DNA of 64,000 nt from Amycolatopsis cihanbeyliensis (GTDB taxonomy: Bacteria > Actinomycetota > Actinomycetes > Mycobacteriales > Pseudonocardiaceae), in NCBI RefSeq assembly GCF_006715045.1, contig NZ_VFML01000001.1, positions 3,440,501 through 3,504,500 on the forward strand, in the 5' to 3' direction. Positions 38,128-47,690 of this stretch are shown in pieces (the stretch's first letter is position 1; every line of letters begins with the position of its first letter). The notes beneath the pieces are model-generated. The model was given only the letters and a program-made list of their open reading frames with translations. It was not told where the DNA came from and ran no database searches. The position numbers were made by a program, and so were the translations under genes.

Positions 38128-38753
38128 GCGCCGGTCGTCCTCGGGTCGGTCGTGCCCGCGGGCTCGCTGTAGACCACCTCGACCAGCTCCTCGCCGATGA
38201 ACACCAGGCTGGTCAGCGAGGCCAGCGAGCACTGCCGCCCGCGCGGGTCGTGCCAGAGCGTGCGTGCCTCGACGAACCGGCGCAGGGTCCAGATCGGGAG
38301 CTGGTGCGAGACACACAGCGCCTCGCAGCCCTCCGCCTTCGCCCGCGCCCGGTACACCGCGCCCAGCATCCGGTGCGCGATCTCCACGTACGGCTCGCCC
38401 CAGGACGGCCGGAAGGGGTTGCGCAGTTTGGGCCAGTGCCGGACCTGCCGCAACGCCCCGTCGCCGACCGCCACCCGCAGGCCCTCGAAGCGGTTGCTCG
38501 CCTCGATCAGCCGGTCGTCGGTGTCCACCTCCAGCCGGTGCGCGTCGGCGATCGGCGCCGCGGTCTCCCGCGCCCGCTCCAGCGGCGAGGCCACCACATA
38601 GGCGATCCGGTGGCCGGTGAGTGCCTCGGCCACGGTGATCGCCTGCTTGCGCCCGGTCGCGGAGAGCCGGAAGCCCGGCAACCTGCCGTACAGCACACCA
38701 CCGGGATTGTGTACCTCGCCGTGCCGGAGCAGGTGCACGATCGTCTCGGTCAC
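38124..38753 (-). CDS. Histidine phosphatase (phosphoglycerate mutase-like) family protein
   Basis: A 209-residue protein with the catalytic motif LLRHGEVHNPGG (residues 8-19), the second histidine in CVSHQLPIWTLRRF (near 150), and VVASPLERARETAAPI as the conserved arginine loop. It lies between hemL and the cytochrome c genes, an order I recall also from mycobacteria (Rv0525). Substrate unknown; true phosphoglycerate mutase activity is unlikely given the context. Confidence 0.88.
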   Translation of the reverse strand: MTETIVHLLRHGEVHNPGGVLYGRLPGFRLSATGRKQAITVAEALTGHRIAYVVASPLERARETAAPIADAHRLEVDTDDRLIEASNRFEGLRVAVGDGALRQVRHWPKLRNPFRPSWGEPYVEIAHRMLGAVYRARAKAEGCEALCVSHQLPIWTLRRFVEARTLWHDPRGRQCSLASLTSLVFIGEELVEVVYSEPAGTTDPRTTGA

Positions 38754-38841
38754 GCTCGCTCCTTCGCGGCTTCGCGCGCGGCCGCCGGCCGAGGGCGCGC
38801 TCTGCGGTCACCTTGACTGCCGCGGGTCGACACAAGGGGTG

Positions 38842-40149
38842 TCATGCCGGGCGTCCCGCCGCCGCTGCGGCCCGTGCGGCGGCAGGCAGGGCGGCCTCGA
38901 TCGTCTCGAACGCGGCGTCGTCCATGGCCGCGTTGACGAACCAGGCCTCGAAGGCACTCGGCGGTGGGTACACCCCGCGTTCCAGCAGGGCGTGGAAGAA
39001 CGGCGGGAACCGCCAGGTGTCGGCCGCGGCCGCGGCCGGGTAGTCGTGCACCGGCCGCTCGGTGAAGAACACGCTGACCAGGTTGCCCGCGTAGGACACC
39101 GTGTGCGGCACCCCCGCGCCGGTCAGCGCCTGCTCCAGCAGCGCACCGAGCCGCTGCGAGTTGGCGTCCAGCGCGCGGTAGACGGCGTCGTCCGCGGCAC
39201 GCAGCGTGGCCAGGCCCGCGGCGACCGCGACCGGGTTCCCCGCCAGCGTGCCCGCCTGGTACACCGGCCCGCTGGGGGCCAGCTTGGCCATCACCTCGGC
39301 ACGGCCGCCGAAGGCCGCGGCCGGCAGCCCACCGGACATCACCTTGCCGAAGGTGTAGAGGTCACCGGGGACCAGGTCGAGCCCGAACCAGCCGGAGCGG
39401 GAGACCCGGAACCCGGTCATCACCTCGTCCATGATCAGCAGCGCGCCGTGCTCGTGCGCGGCCTCGCGCAGCGCGGCGTTGAAGCCGTCCCGCGGCGGAA
39501 CCGCGCCCATGTTCCCGGCCGCCGCCTCGGTGATGATCGCGGCCACCGAGTCCTGGTTGGCCGCGAGACACTGCCGGACGGCCTCGATGTCGTTGTACGG
39601 CAACACGATGGTGTCCGAGGCCTGGGTGCCGGTGACGCCCGGCGAGGTCGGCAGGCCGAGGGTGGCGACCCCGGATCCGGCCTGCGCCAGCAGCGCGTCC
39701 ACGTGACCGTGGTAACAGCCCGCGAACTTGATGATCTTGCTGCGCCCGGTGAACGCCCTGGCCAACCGGATCGCGCTCATGGTGGCCTCGGTGCCGGAGT
39801 TCACCAGCCGCACCTGCTCCACCGGGTCGACCCTGCCGATGATCTCCTCGGCCAGCTCGACCTCGCCGGTGGTCGGGGTGCCGAAGGACAGCCCCGCGGA
39901 CGCCGCCTCCCTGGCGGCCTCGACCACCCCCGGATGGGCGTGCCCGAGGATCATCGGCCCCCAGGAGGACACCAGGTCGACGTAGGTGTTGCCGTCGGCA
40001 TCCCACAGGTGCGCGCCCTCGCCGCGCACCATGAACCGGGGCGTGCCGCCGACCGAGCTGAACGCCCGCACCGGGGAGTTCACCCCGCCGGGGGTGGCCG
40101 TCTCCGCCCGCTCGAACCATGACTTGGACCGCTCGACTCGCTGTGTCAC
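38842..40149 (-). CDS. hemL: Glutamate-1-semialdehyde 2,1-aminomutase
   Basis: PLP enzyme making 5-aminolevulinate in the C5 pathway, acting on the product of HemA. The 435-residue protein carries [17 protein letters not shown] near the N-terminus, the PLP aspartate in [13 protein letters not shown], and the Schiff-base lysine in [18 protein letters not shown]. Length is normal. The start is at 40149. It stands about 120 bp downstream of a small membrane gene and 88 bp upstream of the phosphatase. Confidence 0.96.
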   Translation of the reverse strand: MTQRVERSKSWFERAETATPGGVNSPVRAFSSVGGTPRFMVRGEGAHLWDADGNTYVDLVSSWGPMILGHAHPGVVEAAREAASAGLSFGTPTTGEVELAEEIIGRVDPVEQVRLVNSGTEATMSAIRLARAFTGRSKIIKFAGCYHGHVDALLAQAGSGVATLGLPTSPGVTGTQASDTIVLPYNDIEAVRQCLAANQDSVAAIITEAAAGNMGAVPPRDGFNAALREAAHEHGALLIMDEVMTGFRVSRSGWFGLDLVPGDLYTFGKVMSGGLPAAAFGGRAEVMAKLAPSGPVYQAGTLAGNPVAVAAGLATLRAADDAVYRALDANSQRLGALLEQALTGAGVPHTVSYAGNLVSVFFTERPVHDYPAAAAADTWRFPPFFHALLERGVYPPPSAFEAWFVNAAMDDAAFETIEAALPAAARAAAAAGRPA

Positions 40150-40266
40150 ACCGCCAGTCTGGCAAAGGCGGGTACCCCGACCGCGCGGCGGCCGGGTTCA
40201 GTGCTTCTCTGGAAACGCGCGTCCCTCTCTCGGCACCGCAGTTCACGGCAGCGCTCGGACGCCCTG

Positions 40267-40617
40267 TCAGTGCCTGTACTTCCGGTGCTTGCGCCGGCGG
40301 GTACGAACCGCGAGCAGCGACTGCCGCAGGGCGTCGACCAGCAGGATCGCGGCCAGCGTGGCCAGGCCGACCGCGCCGCCGACCCAGTCGCCGGAGTAGT
40401 GCGTGGAGGTCAGCTCCGTGCCGTCGGGAAGCCGGGTGGTGACCGTGCTGATGGCGCTGGACCAGCAGGCCGTCGCCGCCCAGGCGGCCAGCGCGGCGAG
40501 AACCAGCTCGAGCAGCGCGACCAGCGCCCGCCATGGCTGGTGCAGCGGCCCCGGGGTGTCTTCCGGTTCTTCCGGCCAGGCGGGCGCATCCGCCGACGCG
40601 GAGGCGAGCTCGTTCAT
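40267..40617 (-). CDS. Small two-helix membrane protein
   Basis: A 116-residue protein with helices at about 29-50 and 77-97 and a very basic C-terminus (RTRRRKHRKYRH). ATG 40617 (MNELASASAD) is chosen because the frame upstream overlaps the next gene. The ribosome site is weak. Third of three consecutive membrane-protein genes after hemB. I do not recognise a family. Confidence 0.65.
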   Translation of the reverse strand: MNELASASADAPAWPEEPEDTPGPLHQPWRALVALLELVLAALAAWAATACWSSAISTVTTRLPDGTELTSTHYSGDWVGGAVGLATLAAILLVDALRQSLLAVRTRRRKHRKYRH

Positions 40618-40628
40618 GGAGCGCAAGG

Positions 40629-41078
40629 TTATCCGGCTTTCCTTGCCTCGTGAAGCGCGCTGCGCAACCGCTCGCCGTCCCGTGCCCAGGCCAGCGCCAA
40701 GGATCCGTCGTCCAGCCGGACCGGCACCTCGGTGTACTTGCGCGGGACGGTCCAGCCGCCGCCGAGCACCCGGGTGCCGAGCGGGGCGTCGATCTCGGCC
40801 AGCTCGGCGATCCGCGCCACCGGCAGCGTCTCCCTGCCCTGCCACAACATGCTCGGAGTGACCCGGACCAGCAGGAAACGCCGCCGCGCGTACACCCACG
40901 CCGCGCTGAGCAACAGCAGCACCACCCCGACCAGCACCCAGGCGAAGATGTGTGTGGGCCCGCCGAGCGACAACTCGGCGAGGTAACCGGCCAGCGCGAA
41001 AGCCGGCCCCCACAGCAGCGGGGCACCGCCGGCGCCGGGCTCGTGGTAGATCGTGGTCTCCGCAGCCGGTTCGGTCAT
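40629..41078 (-). CDS. Membrane protein with cytoplasmic domain, DUF3093-like layout
   Basis: A 149-residue protein with two helices at about 22-40 and 43-65 followed by a beta-rich domain (FLLVRVTPSMLWQGRETLPV onward). The layout resembles DUF3093 proteins, but this is only a structural likeness. Its stop lies 11 nt before the start of the following small gene, and it overlaps the upstream membrane gene by 4 nt (ATGA). Confidence 0.65.
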   Translation of the reverse strand: MTEPAAETTIYHEPGAGGAPLLWGPAFALAGYLAELSLGGPTHIFAWVLVGVVLLLLSAAWVYARRRFLLVRVTPSMLWQGRETLPVARIAELAEIDAPLGTRVLGGGWTVPRKYTEVPVRLDDGSLALAWARDGERLRSALHEARKAG

Positions 41079-41602
41079 CGGAGCGGGGACCGGGGCAGCT
41101 TCGGGAAGTAGTACGCGACGCTCGGCAGGTACATCAGCACCAGCGCGGCGACCGCGAGCAGCGTGGACAGGGTGGCGAAGATGACGTGCCCGAACAGGAC
41201 GAACTGGAAGAGCATGGTCACCACGGCCAGCACGGTGAGCACCGAGCGGGCCGACCGGGTCCCCTCCCGCGCCTTGTACGCGAACAGCACGAACAGCGCG
41301 GCGAAGGCGATCGAGCCGACCAGCACGGCCCAGAGGAAGGTGGTGGTTCCGGAGGCCATGTCCGCGGGGGTGATCCGGTCGTCCCTGGTCTGCTCGAGCA
41401 GTTGCTCGATGATCTGGTCCTTACTGACCAGGGTCAGCACGTAGCCGGCGACCATCGAAAGGCCCGACCCGACCCACAGGCCGAAGGAGATGTTCACCAC
41501 CCGCGGCGGGTTCACCTCCTTCGGCGCGTCGCCGGGCAGGCGTGGCGCGGGCGGTAGCCCGTCCGCGCGCCGCTGGTCGTCCGACTCCTCCGGGGTACTC
41601 AC
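41075..41602 (-). CDS. Four-helix membrane protein downstream of hemB
   Basis: A 175-residue protein with a Pro-rich 35-residue N-terminus and about four helices (near 38-60, 88-108, 118-136, 140-160). A membrane protein of this size follows hemB in mycobacteria (Rv0513, from memory). Function unknown. It lies 10 nt past the hemB stop in the same direction, so is probably in the hem transcript. Confidence 0.7.
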   Translation of the reverse strand: MSTPEESDDQRRADGLPPAPRLPGDAPKEVNPPRVVNISFGLWVGSGLSMVAGYVLTLVSKDQIIEQLLEQTRDDRITPADMASGTTTFLWAVLVGSIAFAALFVLFAYKAREGTRSARSVLTVLAVVTMLFQFVLFGHVIFATLSTLLAVAALVLMYLPSVAYYFPKLPRSPLR

Positions 41603-41612
41603 GCCGGGCAGC

Positions 41613-42593
41613 CTAGCGGTCCCGGTCCAGCCATGCCGCCGCCTCCGCGGCCCAGTAGGTCAGCACCAGGTCCGCGCCCGCCCTGCGGATCGAGGTCAGC
41701 ACCTCGAGCACGGTGCGCTCGCGGTCCAGCCAGCCGTTCGCGGCCGCCGCCTCGACCATCGCGTACTCGCCGGAGATGTTGTACGCGGCCACCGGCACCG
41801 GTGCTGTCTCCGCCGCCGCCCGCACAACGTCCAAATAGGACAGCGCGGGCTTGATCATCACGATGTCCGCGCCCTCGGCGACGTCCAGCTCGATCTCCCG
41901 CAGTGCCTCCCTGGCGTTACCGGAGTCCTGCTGGTAGGTCTTGCGGTCCCCCTGCAGCTGGGAGTCCACCGCCTCGCGGAACGGGCCGTAGAACGCGCTG
42001 GCGTACTTGGCCGAGTAGGCGAGGATTCCGGTGTCGGGGTACCCGGCGCCGTCCAGCGCGCGACGGATCACGCCCACCTGGCCGTCCATCATCCCGCTCG
42101 GGCCGAGCAGGTGCGCCCCGGCCTCGGCCTGGGCGAGCGCCATCGCCGCGTAGCGGTCCAGGGTGGCGTCGTTGTCCACCGCGCCGCGCTCGTCCAGCAC
42201 CCCGCAGTGTCCGTGGTCGGTGAACTCGTCCAGGCAGGTGTCGGCCATCAGCACGGTGTCGTCCCCGAGCTCGGCCCGCAGGTCGGCGAGGGCAAGGTTG
42301 AGGATGCCCCGCTCGTCGGTGGCCCCGGAGCCAATGGCGTCCCTCGTGCTGGGCACCCCGAAGACCATCAGCCCGCCGACCCCGGCCCGCACGGCGTCCA
42401 CAGCCGCCGCGCGCAACGAGTCCCTCGTGTGCTGCACCACGCCCGGCATGCTGCTGATCGGGCGCGGCCCGCTCGCCCCCTCGGCGACGAACATGGGCAG
42501 GATCAGCTGGCGCGGACGCAGGGTGGTCTCGCTGACCAGCCGTCGCATGGCCGGGCTGACGCGAAGCCGTCGTGGACGATGTTCGGGAAACAC
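41613..42593 (-). CDS. hemB: Delta-aminolevulinic acid dehydratase (porphobilinogen synthase)
   Basis: Condenses two 5-aminolevulinate molecules, 326 residues. The Schiff-base lysines are in [16 protein letters not shown] and [15 protein letters not shown]. The metal-site loop reads [15 protein letters not shown]: two of the three cysteines of the zinc type are present and the middle one is aspartate. The start is a GTG at 42593 ([11 protein letters not shown]); the frame is open further but overlaps nothing conserved. It follows hemD by 31 nt. Confidence 0.95.
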   Translation of the reverse strand: MFPEHRPRRLRVSPAMRRLVSETTLRPRQLILPMFVAEGASGPRPISSMPGVVQHTRDSLRAAAVDAVRAGVGGLMVFGVPSTRDAIGSGATDERGILNLALADLRAELGDDTVLMADTCLDEFTDHGHCGVLDERGAVDNDATLDRYAAMALAQAEAGAHLLGPSGMMDGQVGVIRRALDGAGYPDTGILAYSAKYASAFYGPFREAVDSQLQGDRKTYQQDSGNAREALREIELDVAEGADIVMIKPALSYLDVVRAAAETAPVPVAAYNISGEYAMVEAAAANGWLDRERTVLEVLTSIRRAGADLVLTYWAAEAAAWLDRDR

Positions 42594-42624
42594 CCCCGCA
42601 CGGTACTCCCCGCGCGGCGGCCGG

Positions 42625-44157
42625 TCAGGTGCGGCGGGTGCGCTTGGCCTTGCGGGGTGGAGGGAGGGCGCCCTCGGCGCGCAGCCGGGAGGCGTGCTCG
42701 GCCAGCGCGTCCACCAGCATGACCACGTTCGGGTGCTCCGGCTGCACGTCCACCCGCAGGCCGAACTCGGTCGCGGTCTCCGCGGTCTTCGGACCGATGC
42801 AGGCCACCAGGGTGCGGGCATGCGGCTTGCCCGCGATCCCGACCAGGTTGCGCACCGTGGAGGAGGAGGTGAAGCATACCGCGTCGAACCCGCCGGTCTT
42901 GATCATCTCGCGGGTCTCGGCAGGCGGCGGCGCGGCCCGCACGGTCCGGTACGCCGTCACGTCGTCGATCTCCCAGCCCCGGTCGCTGAGGCCGGCCGAC
43001 AGGGTCTCGGTGGCGATGTCCGCGCGCGGCAGCAGCACCCGGTCCACCGGGTCCAGCACGTCGTCGTAGGGCGGGAACTCCGCGAGCAGGCCCTCGCTGG
43101 ACTGCTCGCCGGAGGGCACCAGCTCCGGGATGATGCCGAAGGAGCGCACCTTCTCCGCGGTGGCCTCGCCGACACAGGCGATCTTCACCCCGGAGAACGC
43201 GCGGGCGTCCAGGCCGAACTCCTCGAACTTCTCCCACACCGCACGCACCGCGTTGGTGGAGGTGAACACCAGCCACTGGTAGCGGCCGTCCACGAGCCCC
43301 TTGACCGAGCGCTCCATCTGCGCCGGGCTACGCGGCGGCTCCACCGAGATGGTGGGCACCTCCTGCGAGGTGGCGCCGTGGCTGCGCAGCCGCTCGGCCA
43401 TGTCGCCCGCCTGCTCCTTGGTCCGCGGCACCAGCACCTTCCAGCCGTACAGCGCGCGGGACTCCCACCAGGACAGCTTCGAGCGGTTGCCCGCCTCCTC
43501 GCCGATGGTCACCACCAGCGGGCCGACCAGCTCACCGGCGTCGGCGGAGAGGGTGCCCAGCGTGCTGTCCACGGTGCGCTGGGTGTTGATCGTGCCGTTG
43601 CAGGTCACCGCGACCGGGGTGTCCGCGGGCTGCCCCTTGTCGACCAGCGCGGAGGCCGCCTCGGCGAGGTGGCTGGAGGTGGCGTGCAGCACCAGCGGGC
43701 CGGGCACGGTCGCCAGCGCGGCCCAGTCCACCTCCCCGCGCGCGTCCACCTCGGTGTGCGTGCCGCCGAGCGCGACCCCGGCGTAGGCGGGCACGGCGGC
43801 GCCGGGCGAGACCCCGGGCACCACGTCGAACACGGCGCTGGTGCGCGCCACCGCCTGTACCTCGGCCACGACGGCCGGCTGGGTCAGCGGGTCGCCGCCG
43901 ACAAGGCGCAGCACCAGCCTGCCCGCCTTGGCCTCGGCCGCGAGGTCCTTGGCGACATCGCCCGGCTCGCCGACGGCGGGACGCACCTCGGCCTCGGCAC
44001 CGGCGTAGGCGAGCGCGGTGGAGGGCACATCGGGGTCGGTCACCACCAGCTCGGCCTTGGCCAGCAGCTCCTGGGCGCGAACGGTCAGCAGCCCGGCGTC
44101 GCCGGGGCCCGAGCCCACGAAGGCGACGCGCCCGGTGGACTTTCGTGCGCGGGTCAT
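42625..44157 (-). CDS. hemD: Fused methyltransferase-like/uroporphyrinogen-III synthase
   Basis: A 510-residue two-domain protein. The N-terminal about 245 residues resemble uroporphyrinogen-III methyltransferase ([35 protein letters not shown]) but several family motifs are altered. The C-terminal half is uroporphyrinogen-III synthase ([50 protein letters not shown]). Such fusions are usual in actinobacterial hem operons. HemD closes the ring of the tetrapyrrole made by HemC. GAGGAG lies 11 nt before the ATG. Confidence 0.9.
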   Translation of the reverse strand: MTRARKSTGRVAFVGSGPGDAGLLTVRAQELLAKAELVVTDPDVPSTALAYAGAEAEVRPAVGEPGDVAKDLAAEAKAGRLVLRLVGGDPLTQPAVVAEVQAVARTSAVFDVVPGVSPGAAVPAYAGVALGGTHTEVDARGEVDWAALATVPGPLVLHATSSHLAEAASALVDKGQPADTPVAVTCNGTINTQRTVDSTLGTLSADAGELVGPLVVTIGEEAGNRSKLSWWESRALYGWKVLVPRTKEQAGDMAERLRSHGATSQEVPTISVEPPRSPAQMERSVKGLVDGRYQWLVFTSTNAVRAVWEKFEEFGLDARAFSGVKIACVGEATAEKVRSFGIIPELVPSGEQSSEGLLAEFPPYDDVLDPVDRVLLPRADIATETLSAGLSDRGWEIDDVTAYRTVRAAPPPAETREMIKTGGFDAVCFTSSSTVRNLVGIAGKPHARTLVACIGPKTAETATEFGLRVDVQPEHPNVVMLVDALAEHASRLRAEGALPPPRKAKRTRRT

Positions 44158-44277
44158 CTCGTGTATTTCTCCTCGTCAGCGGCCGTGGCGACGCAGCCGG
44201 ACGGCCTTTACCTACCTTGCGTGAGCTTCGTCAGTGCTCAGTGCTGTTGCTGCTGTTACTCGGTGCGCTCAGGTGCG

Positions 44278-45249
44278 CTACTGGGCGGCGCGACCGGGCC
44301 CGGGGAGGGCGCCGGCCCCGAGTTCGAGCAGCTCCGCGGCCACATCCCGGCCGAGCTGCTCCACCTCGCCCTTCTCGGCGACGGCCGAGGCACGAAGGAT
44401 CTCCACGGCCTCACCGTCCAGCCCCGCGGCGGCGACCCCGCGCAACGAGACACGCTCCACAACGGAGCCGGACTCGTCCAGGTCCTCCACCACGTCGGCC
44501 AGCGCACCGACGGGCGCGCTGCAACCGGCCTCGAGCGCGGCCAGCATGGCCCGCTCGGCCGTCACCGCGACCCTCGTCACTTCATCATCCACAAGGGACT
44601 GAAGAAGATGTTCCACGTCCACGTCGTCGACGCGGGTCTCCACCGCCAGCGCGCCCTGCGCGGGTGCGGGCAGCAGTTGGATCGGGTCCAACGTCTCGGT
44701 GATCACGTTCAGCCGGTCCACCCTGGCCAGCCCGGCGCGGGCGAGCACCACCGCATCCAGCTCGCCACCGAACACCTTGCCGAGGCGGGTGTCGATGTTG
44801 CCACGGATCGGCACCACCTCGAGGCCGAGGCCGAGCCCGCGCAGCTGGGCACTGCGCCGCGGCGAACCGGTGCCGACCGTAGAGCCCGGCGGCAGTTCGG
44901 CGAGGGTCAGGCCGTCCCGCGCGATCAACGCGTCCCGCGGGTCGGCTCGCTGCGGCACCGCGGCCAGCGCGATCCCGGGCTCCGGCGTGGTCGGCAGGTC
45001 CTTGTAGGAGTGCACGGCCACGTCCACCCTGCCCTGCACCAGCGCCTCGCGGAGCGCGGAGGTGAACACGCCGACCCCGATCTCGGCGATCGGTGCGCTG
45101 GAGCGGTCCCCCGGTGTGGAGATCGTGACGACCTCCACCCGCTGGCCGGCCCGCTCCAGTGCCTTCGCCACGGCGCCGGTCTGCGCGAGGGCGAGCATGC
45201 TCCCCCGCGTCCCGATCCGGATGGTCCTGGTAGTCGTCCTAGCGGTCAT
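44278..45249 (-). CDS. hemC: Porphobilinogen deaminase (hydroxymethylbilane synthase)
   Basis: Polymerises four porphobilinogens on a dipyrromethane cofactor; 323 residues. Conserved stretches are [31 protein letters not shown] with the catalytic Asp near 90, and the cofactor cysteine in [14 protein letters not shown]. The ATG at 45249 overlaps the end of hemA by 11 nt, and GGTGG lies 8 nt upstream. A gap of 120 bp separates it from hemD. Confidence 0.95.
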   Translation of the reverse strand: MTARTTTRTIRIGTRGSMLALAQTGAVAKALERAGQRVEVVTISTPGDRSSAPIAEIGVGVFTSALREALVQGRVDVAVHSYKDLPTTPEPGIALAAVPQRADPRDALIARDGLTLAELPPGSTVGTGSPRRSAQLRGLGLGLEVVPIRGNIDTRLGKVFGGELDAVVLARAGLARVDRLNVITETLDPIQLLPAPAQGALAVETRVDDVDVEHLLQSLVDDEVTRVAVTAERAMLAALEAGCSAPVGALADVVEDLDESGSVVERVSLRGVAAAGLDGEAVEILRASAVAEKGEVEQLGRDVAAELLELGAGALPGPGRAAQ

Positions 45250-46639
45250 CGTCAACGCCACCGTCCACACGCGACCTGCCCCGCTGGGCGTCGCGGACGT
45301 CGATCTGGTCGTGTTTGCCCGCGCCGGACGGGCTGGCCACCGCGGCGGGCGCCTGCGGGTCGAGCCCGAACAGCTCGCGCAGCGCACCGGCGTAGTCGGT
45401 GTCCGCGGTCTCCGCGGCCAGTTGCTTGACCCGCACGGTCGGCGCGTGCAGCAGCTTGTCGACCACCCTGCGCACCGTGCCGGCCAGCTCGGTGCGGACC
45501 TCCTCGTCCAGCTCGGGCAACCGGTTGTCCAGCCGGAGCAGCTCGGCGTCCACCACCTCGGCCGCGCGCCTGCGCAGCGCGGTCACGGTCGGGGTCACCT
45601 CGGCGCTGCGCTGGCCCGCGAGGTACTCGCGCACCTCGTCCAGCACGATGCCGGTGGCCTTGGCGATCTGCCTGGCGCTGCTGGTGCCGCCGGAGCCGCT
45701 CGCCGCGGCGGCGTCCATCCGCCGCCGCACGGTCTCCAGGTCGACCACCCGCACCCCGGGCATCCGGTCGACCTCGGGCGCGACATCGCGCGGCAGGCCG
45801 AGATCGAACACCACCAGCGGGTCACCGGACCGGGCCGCGAGCACCCGCTCGACCAACCCGGCCTCCAGCACCGCACCCTGCGCCCCGGTGCAGCACACCG
45901 CGAGGTCGGCGGCGGTGAGCTGCTCGGCAAGCGAGCCGATGTCCGCGGCCCGCGCCCGCAGGCCCTGCTCGGCCAGTGACTCGGCCAGCCGCTCGGCGTT
46001 GGCCCTGGTGCGGTTCACCACGGTGATCTCGCCGATGCCGTCCTTGCGTAGCTGGGACGCGGCCAGCGCACCCATCGAGCCCGCGCCCACCACCACGGCG
46101 CGCTTGCCCTCGACCGCGGGCGCCTCGGCAAACGCCTCGGACACCACCGAGGCACCCAGCGCACCGAGGCCGGTCTCGCTGTGCACCCGCTTGCCGACCC
46201 GCAGTGTGGTCTGGACCAATTCGTGCATGGTGCGGCCGACCGTGCCGGCCTCCCGCGCCGCGGCGTAGGCAGCGCGGACCTGACCGAGGATCTGGGTCTC
46301 GCCGACCACCATCGAGTCGAGCCCGGCCGCGACGGAGAACACGTGCTCCACCGCGGCACCGGCGTAGTGCACGTACAGCTTGTCGTAGAGATCGGACGGC
46401 TCGAGCCCGGCCTGCCGCGCCAGCACGGCCGAGATGTCGGCGAGCCCGCCGTGGAAGGTCTCCACCACCGCGTAGACCTCGATGCGGTTGCAGGTGGAGA
46501 CCAGCATCACCTCACCGACGTGCTGGGCCTGCTGCAACTCGTGCAGCACCTTGTCGAGTTCGTCCGCGGGCACCGTGGCCCTGGCCAGCACGCCGAGATC
46601 GGCCGTGCGATGGGAGAGCCCGACCGCCAGTACGCTCAT
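45239..46639 (-). CDS. hemA: Glutamyl-tRNA reductase
   Basis: First committed enzyme of C5 heme synthesis, reducing glutamyl-tRNA to glutamate-1-semialdehyde with NADPH. The 466-residue protein has the catalytic cysteine C50 in [29 protein letters not shown] near 110, and the NADPH motif [17 protein letters not shown]. The C-terminal dimerisation helix is followed by a charged tail. ATG at 46639 overlaps the rex stop by one base. In Streptomyces hemA lies directly downstream of rex. Confidence 0.96.
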   Translation of the reverse strand: MSVLAVGLSHRTADLGVLARATVPADELDKVLHELQQAQHVGEVMLVSTCNRIEVYAVVETFHGGLADISAVLARQAGLEPSDLYDKLYVHYAGAAVEHVFSVAAGLDSMVVGETQILGQVRAAYAAAREAGTVGRTMHELVQTTLRVGKRVHSETGLGALGASVVSEAFAEAPAVEGKRAVVVGAGSMGALAASQLRKDGIGEITVVNRTRANAERLAESLAEQGLRARAADIGSLAEQLTAADLAVCCTGAQGAVLEAGLVERVLAARSGDPLVVFDLGLPRDVAPEVDRMPGVRVVDLETVRRRMDAAAASGSGGTSSARQIAKATGIVLDEVREYLAGQRSAEVTPTVTALRRRAAEVVDAELLRLDNRLPELDEEVRTELAGTVRRVVDKLLHAPTVRVKQLAAETADTDYAGALRELFGLDPQAPAAVASPSGAGKHDQIDVRDAQRGRSRVDGGVDDDR

Positions 46640-47502
46640 CACCGCACCACCATTCCGTCCATGCCGTCGCCAAGCCCCAGCCCGGGCTCGGCCTGCCCGG
46701 CGCCGTTCGCCGCGGGTTCCGCGCCATCGGCCCGCCGGGCCACATGGAAGGACAGGATCTGCAGCTCGACCGCGAGGTCGACCTTGCGTACCTCCACGTG
46801 TTCGGGCACTTGCAACACCACCGGCGCGAAATTCAGGATGCACTGCACCCCGCCGGCGACCAGCCGGTCACAGACGGACTGTGCCGCGGTCGGCGGGGTG
46901 GCGATGACCCCGATGGAGATCTGCCGCTCGGCGCACACCGCCGGGATGTCGTCAAGGTGCGACACCGGCAGCCCGCCGACCGGAACGCCCATCAGATCCG
47001 GGTCGACGTCGAACAGCGCCTCGACCGGAAAGCCCCGCCCGGGGAAACCGCCATAGTTTGCCAACGCATGACCGAGGTTACCGATTCCCACCACGGCGAC
47101 CTTGTGTTGCCGGGTCAGCCCGAGCGTGCGCTCGATCTGCCCGACCAGCACGGCCACGTCGTAGCCGACCCCGCGGGTGCCGTAGGAGCCGAGGTAGGAG
47201 AGGTCCTTGCGGAGCTTGGCGGAGTTCACCCCGGCGGCCGAGGAGAGCTCCTCGCTGGACACCGTGGTGGCGCCCTGGTCGGACATGGCGGAGAGCACCC
47301 GCAGGTAGACGGCCAGCCGGGCGACGGCGGCCTCCGGGATGGACTTCGCCCTGGCGGCGACCGGGTCCGGGACCTGCCCGTTCTCCTCCACCGCGAGCAT
47401 CTCGGCCGTCGGTGCGTTGTCGGCGTCCGGAGTGCCGGCCGCTCCGCCGGTGCGCTTGTGCGCGGCCTTGGCGCCGTTTCGCCGGCCCCGCTGTGCCACC
47501 AC
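46639..47502 (-). CDS. rex: Redox-sensing transcriptional repressor Rex
   Basis: NADH/NAD+-sensing repressor, about 287 residues. After a hydrophilic N-terminus of about 50 residues comes the winged-helix domain ([40 protein letters not shown]) and a Rossmann domain with [19 protein letters not shown]. High NADH releases Rex from DNA. A GTG at 47502 is preferred because GAGGAG lies 8 nt upstream. The frame is open farther, but past the operator. It heads rex-hemACDB and has a matching operator upstream, suggesting autoregulation. Confidence 0.96.
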   Translation of the reverse strand: MVAQRGRRNGAKAAHKRTGGAAGTPDADNAPTAEMLAVEENGQVPDPVAARAKSIPEAAVARLAVYLRVLSAMSDQGATTVSSEELSSAAGVNSAKLRKDLSYLGSYGTRGVGYDVAVLVGQIERTLGLTRQHKVAVVGIGNLGHALANYGGFPGRGFPVEALFDVDPDLMGVPVGGLPVSHLDDIPAVCAERQISIGVIATPPTAAQSVCDRLVAGGVQCILNFAPVVLQVPEHVEVRKVDLAVELQILSFHVARRADGAEPAANGAGQAEPGLGLGDGMDGMVVR

Positions 47503-47630
47503 GCTGGCCTCTCCTCGTCGGTCGGCCACGGCCGACCGCGTCGCTCGTTCGAAAGTAATCCTTGACCCCGCGGCCGTCCCGGTGTTCGATATTCCGCCAG
47601 CCGTTCGGGGTCTTGTCATACGGTAGCTAC

Positions 47631-47648
47631 TTGTGAACGCAGGCACAA
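47631..47648. promoter_or_regulatory. Rex operator and likely promoter of rex-hem operon
   Basis: TTGTGAA-CGCA-GGCACAA: the left arm is perfect, the right arm differs at two bases from the TTCACAA consensus. On the minus strand a promoter-like pair TTGTGC and TACCGT, 17 nt apart, overlaps it, so bound Rex would block the polymerase. It lies about 130 bp upstream of the chosen rex start. In Streptomyces the rex promoter carries such a site. Confidence 0.75.
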
Positions 47649-47690
47649 AGTGGCTGGTCGGGCCGCACTCGCCGGTGCAACGGCAGTTCC

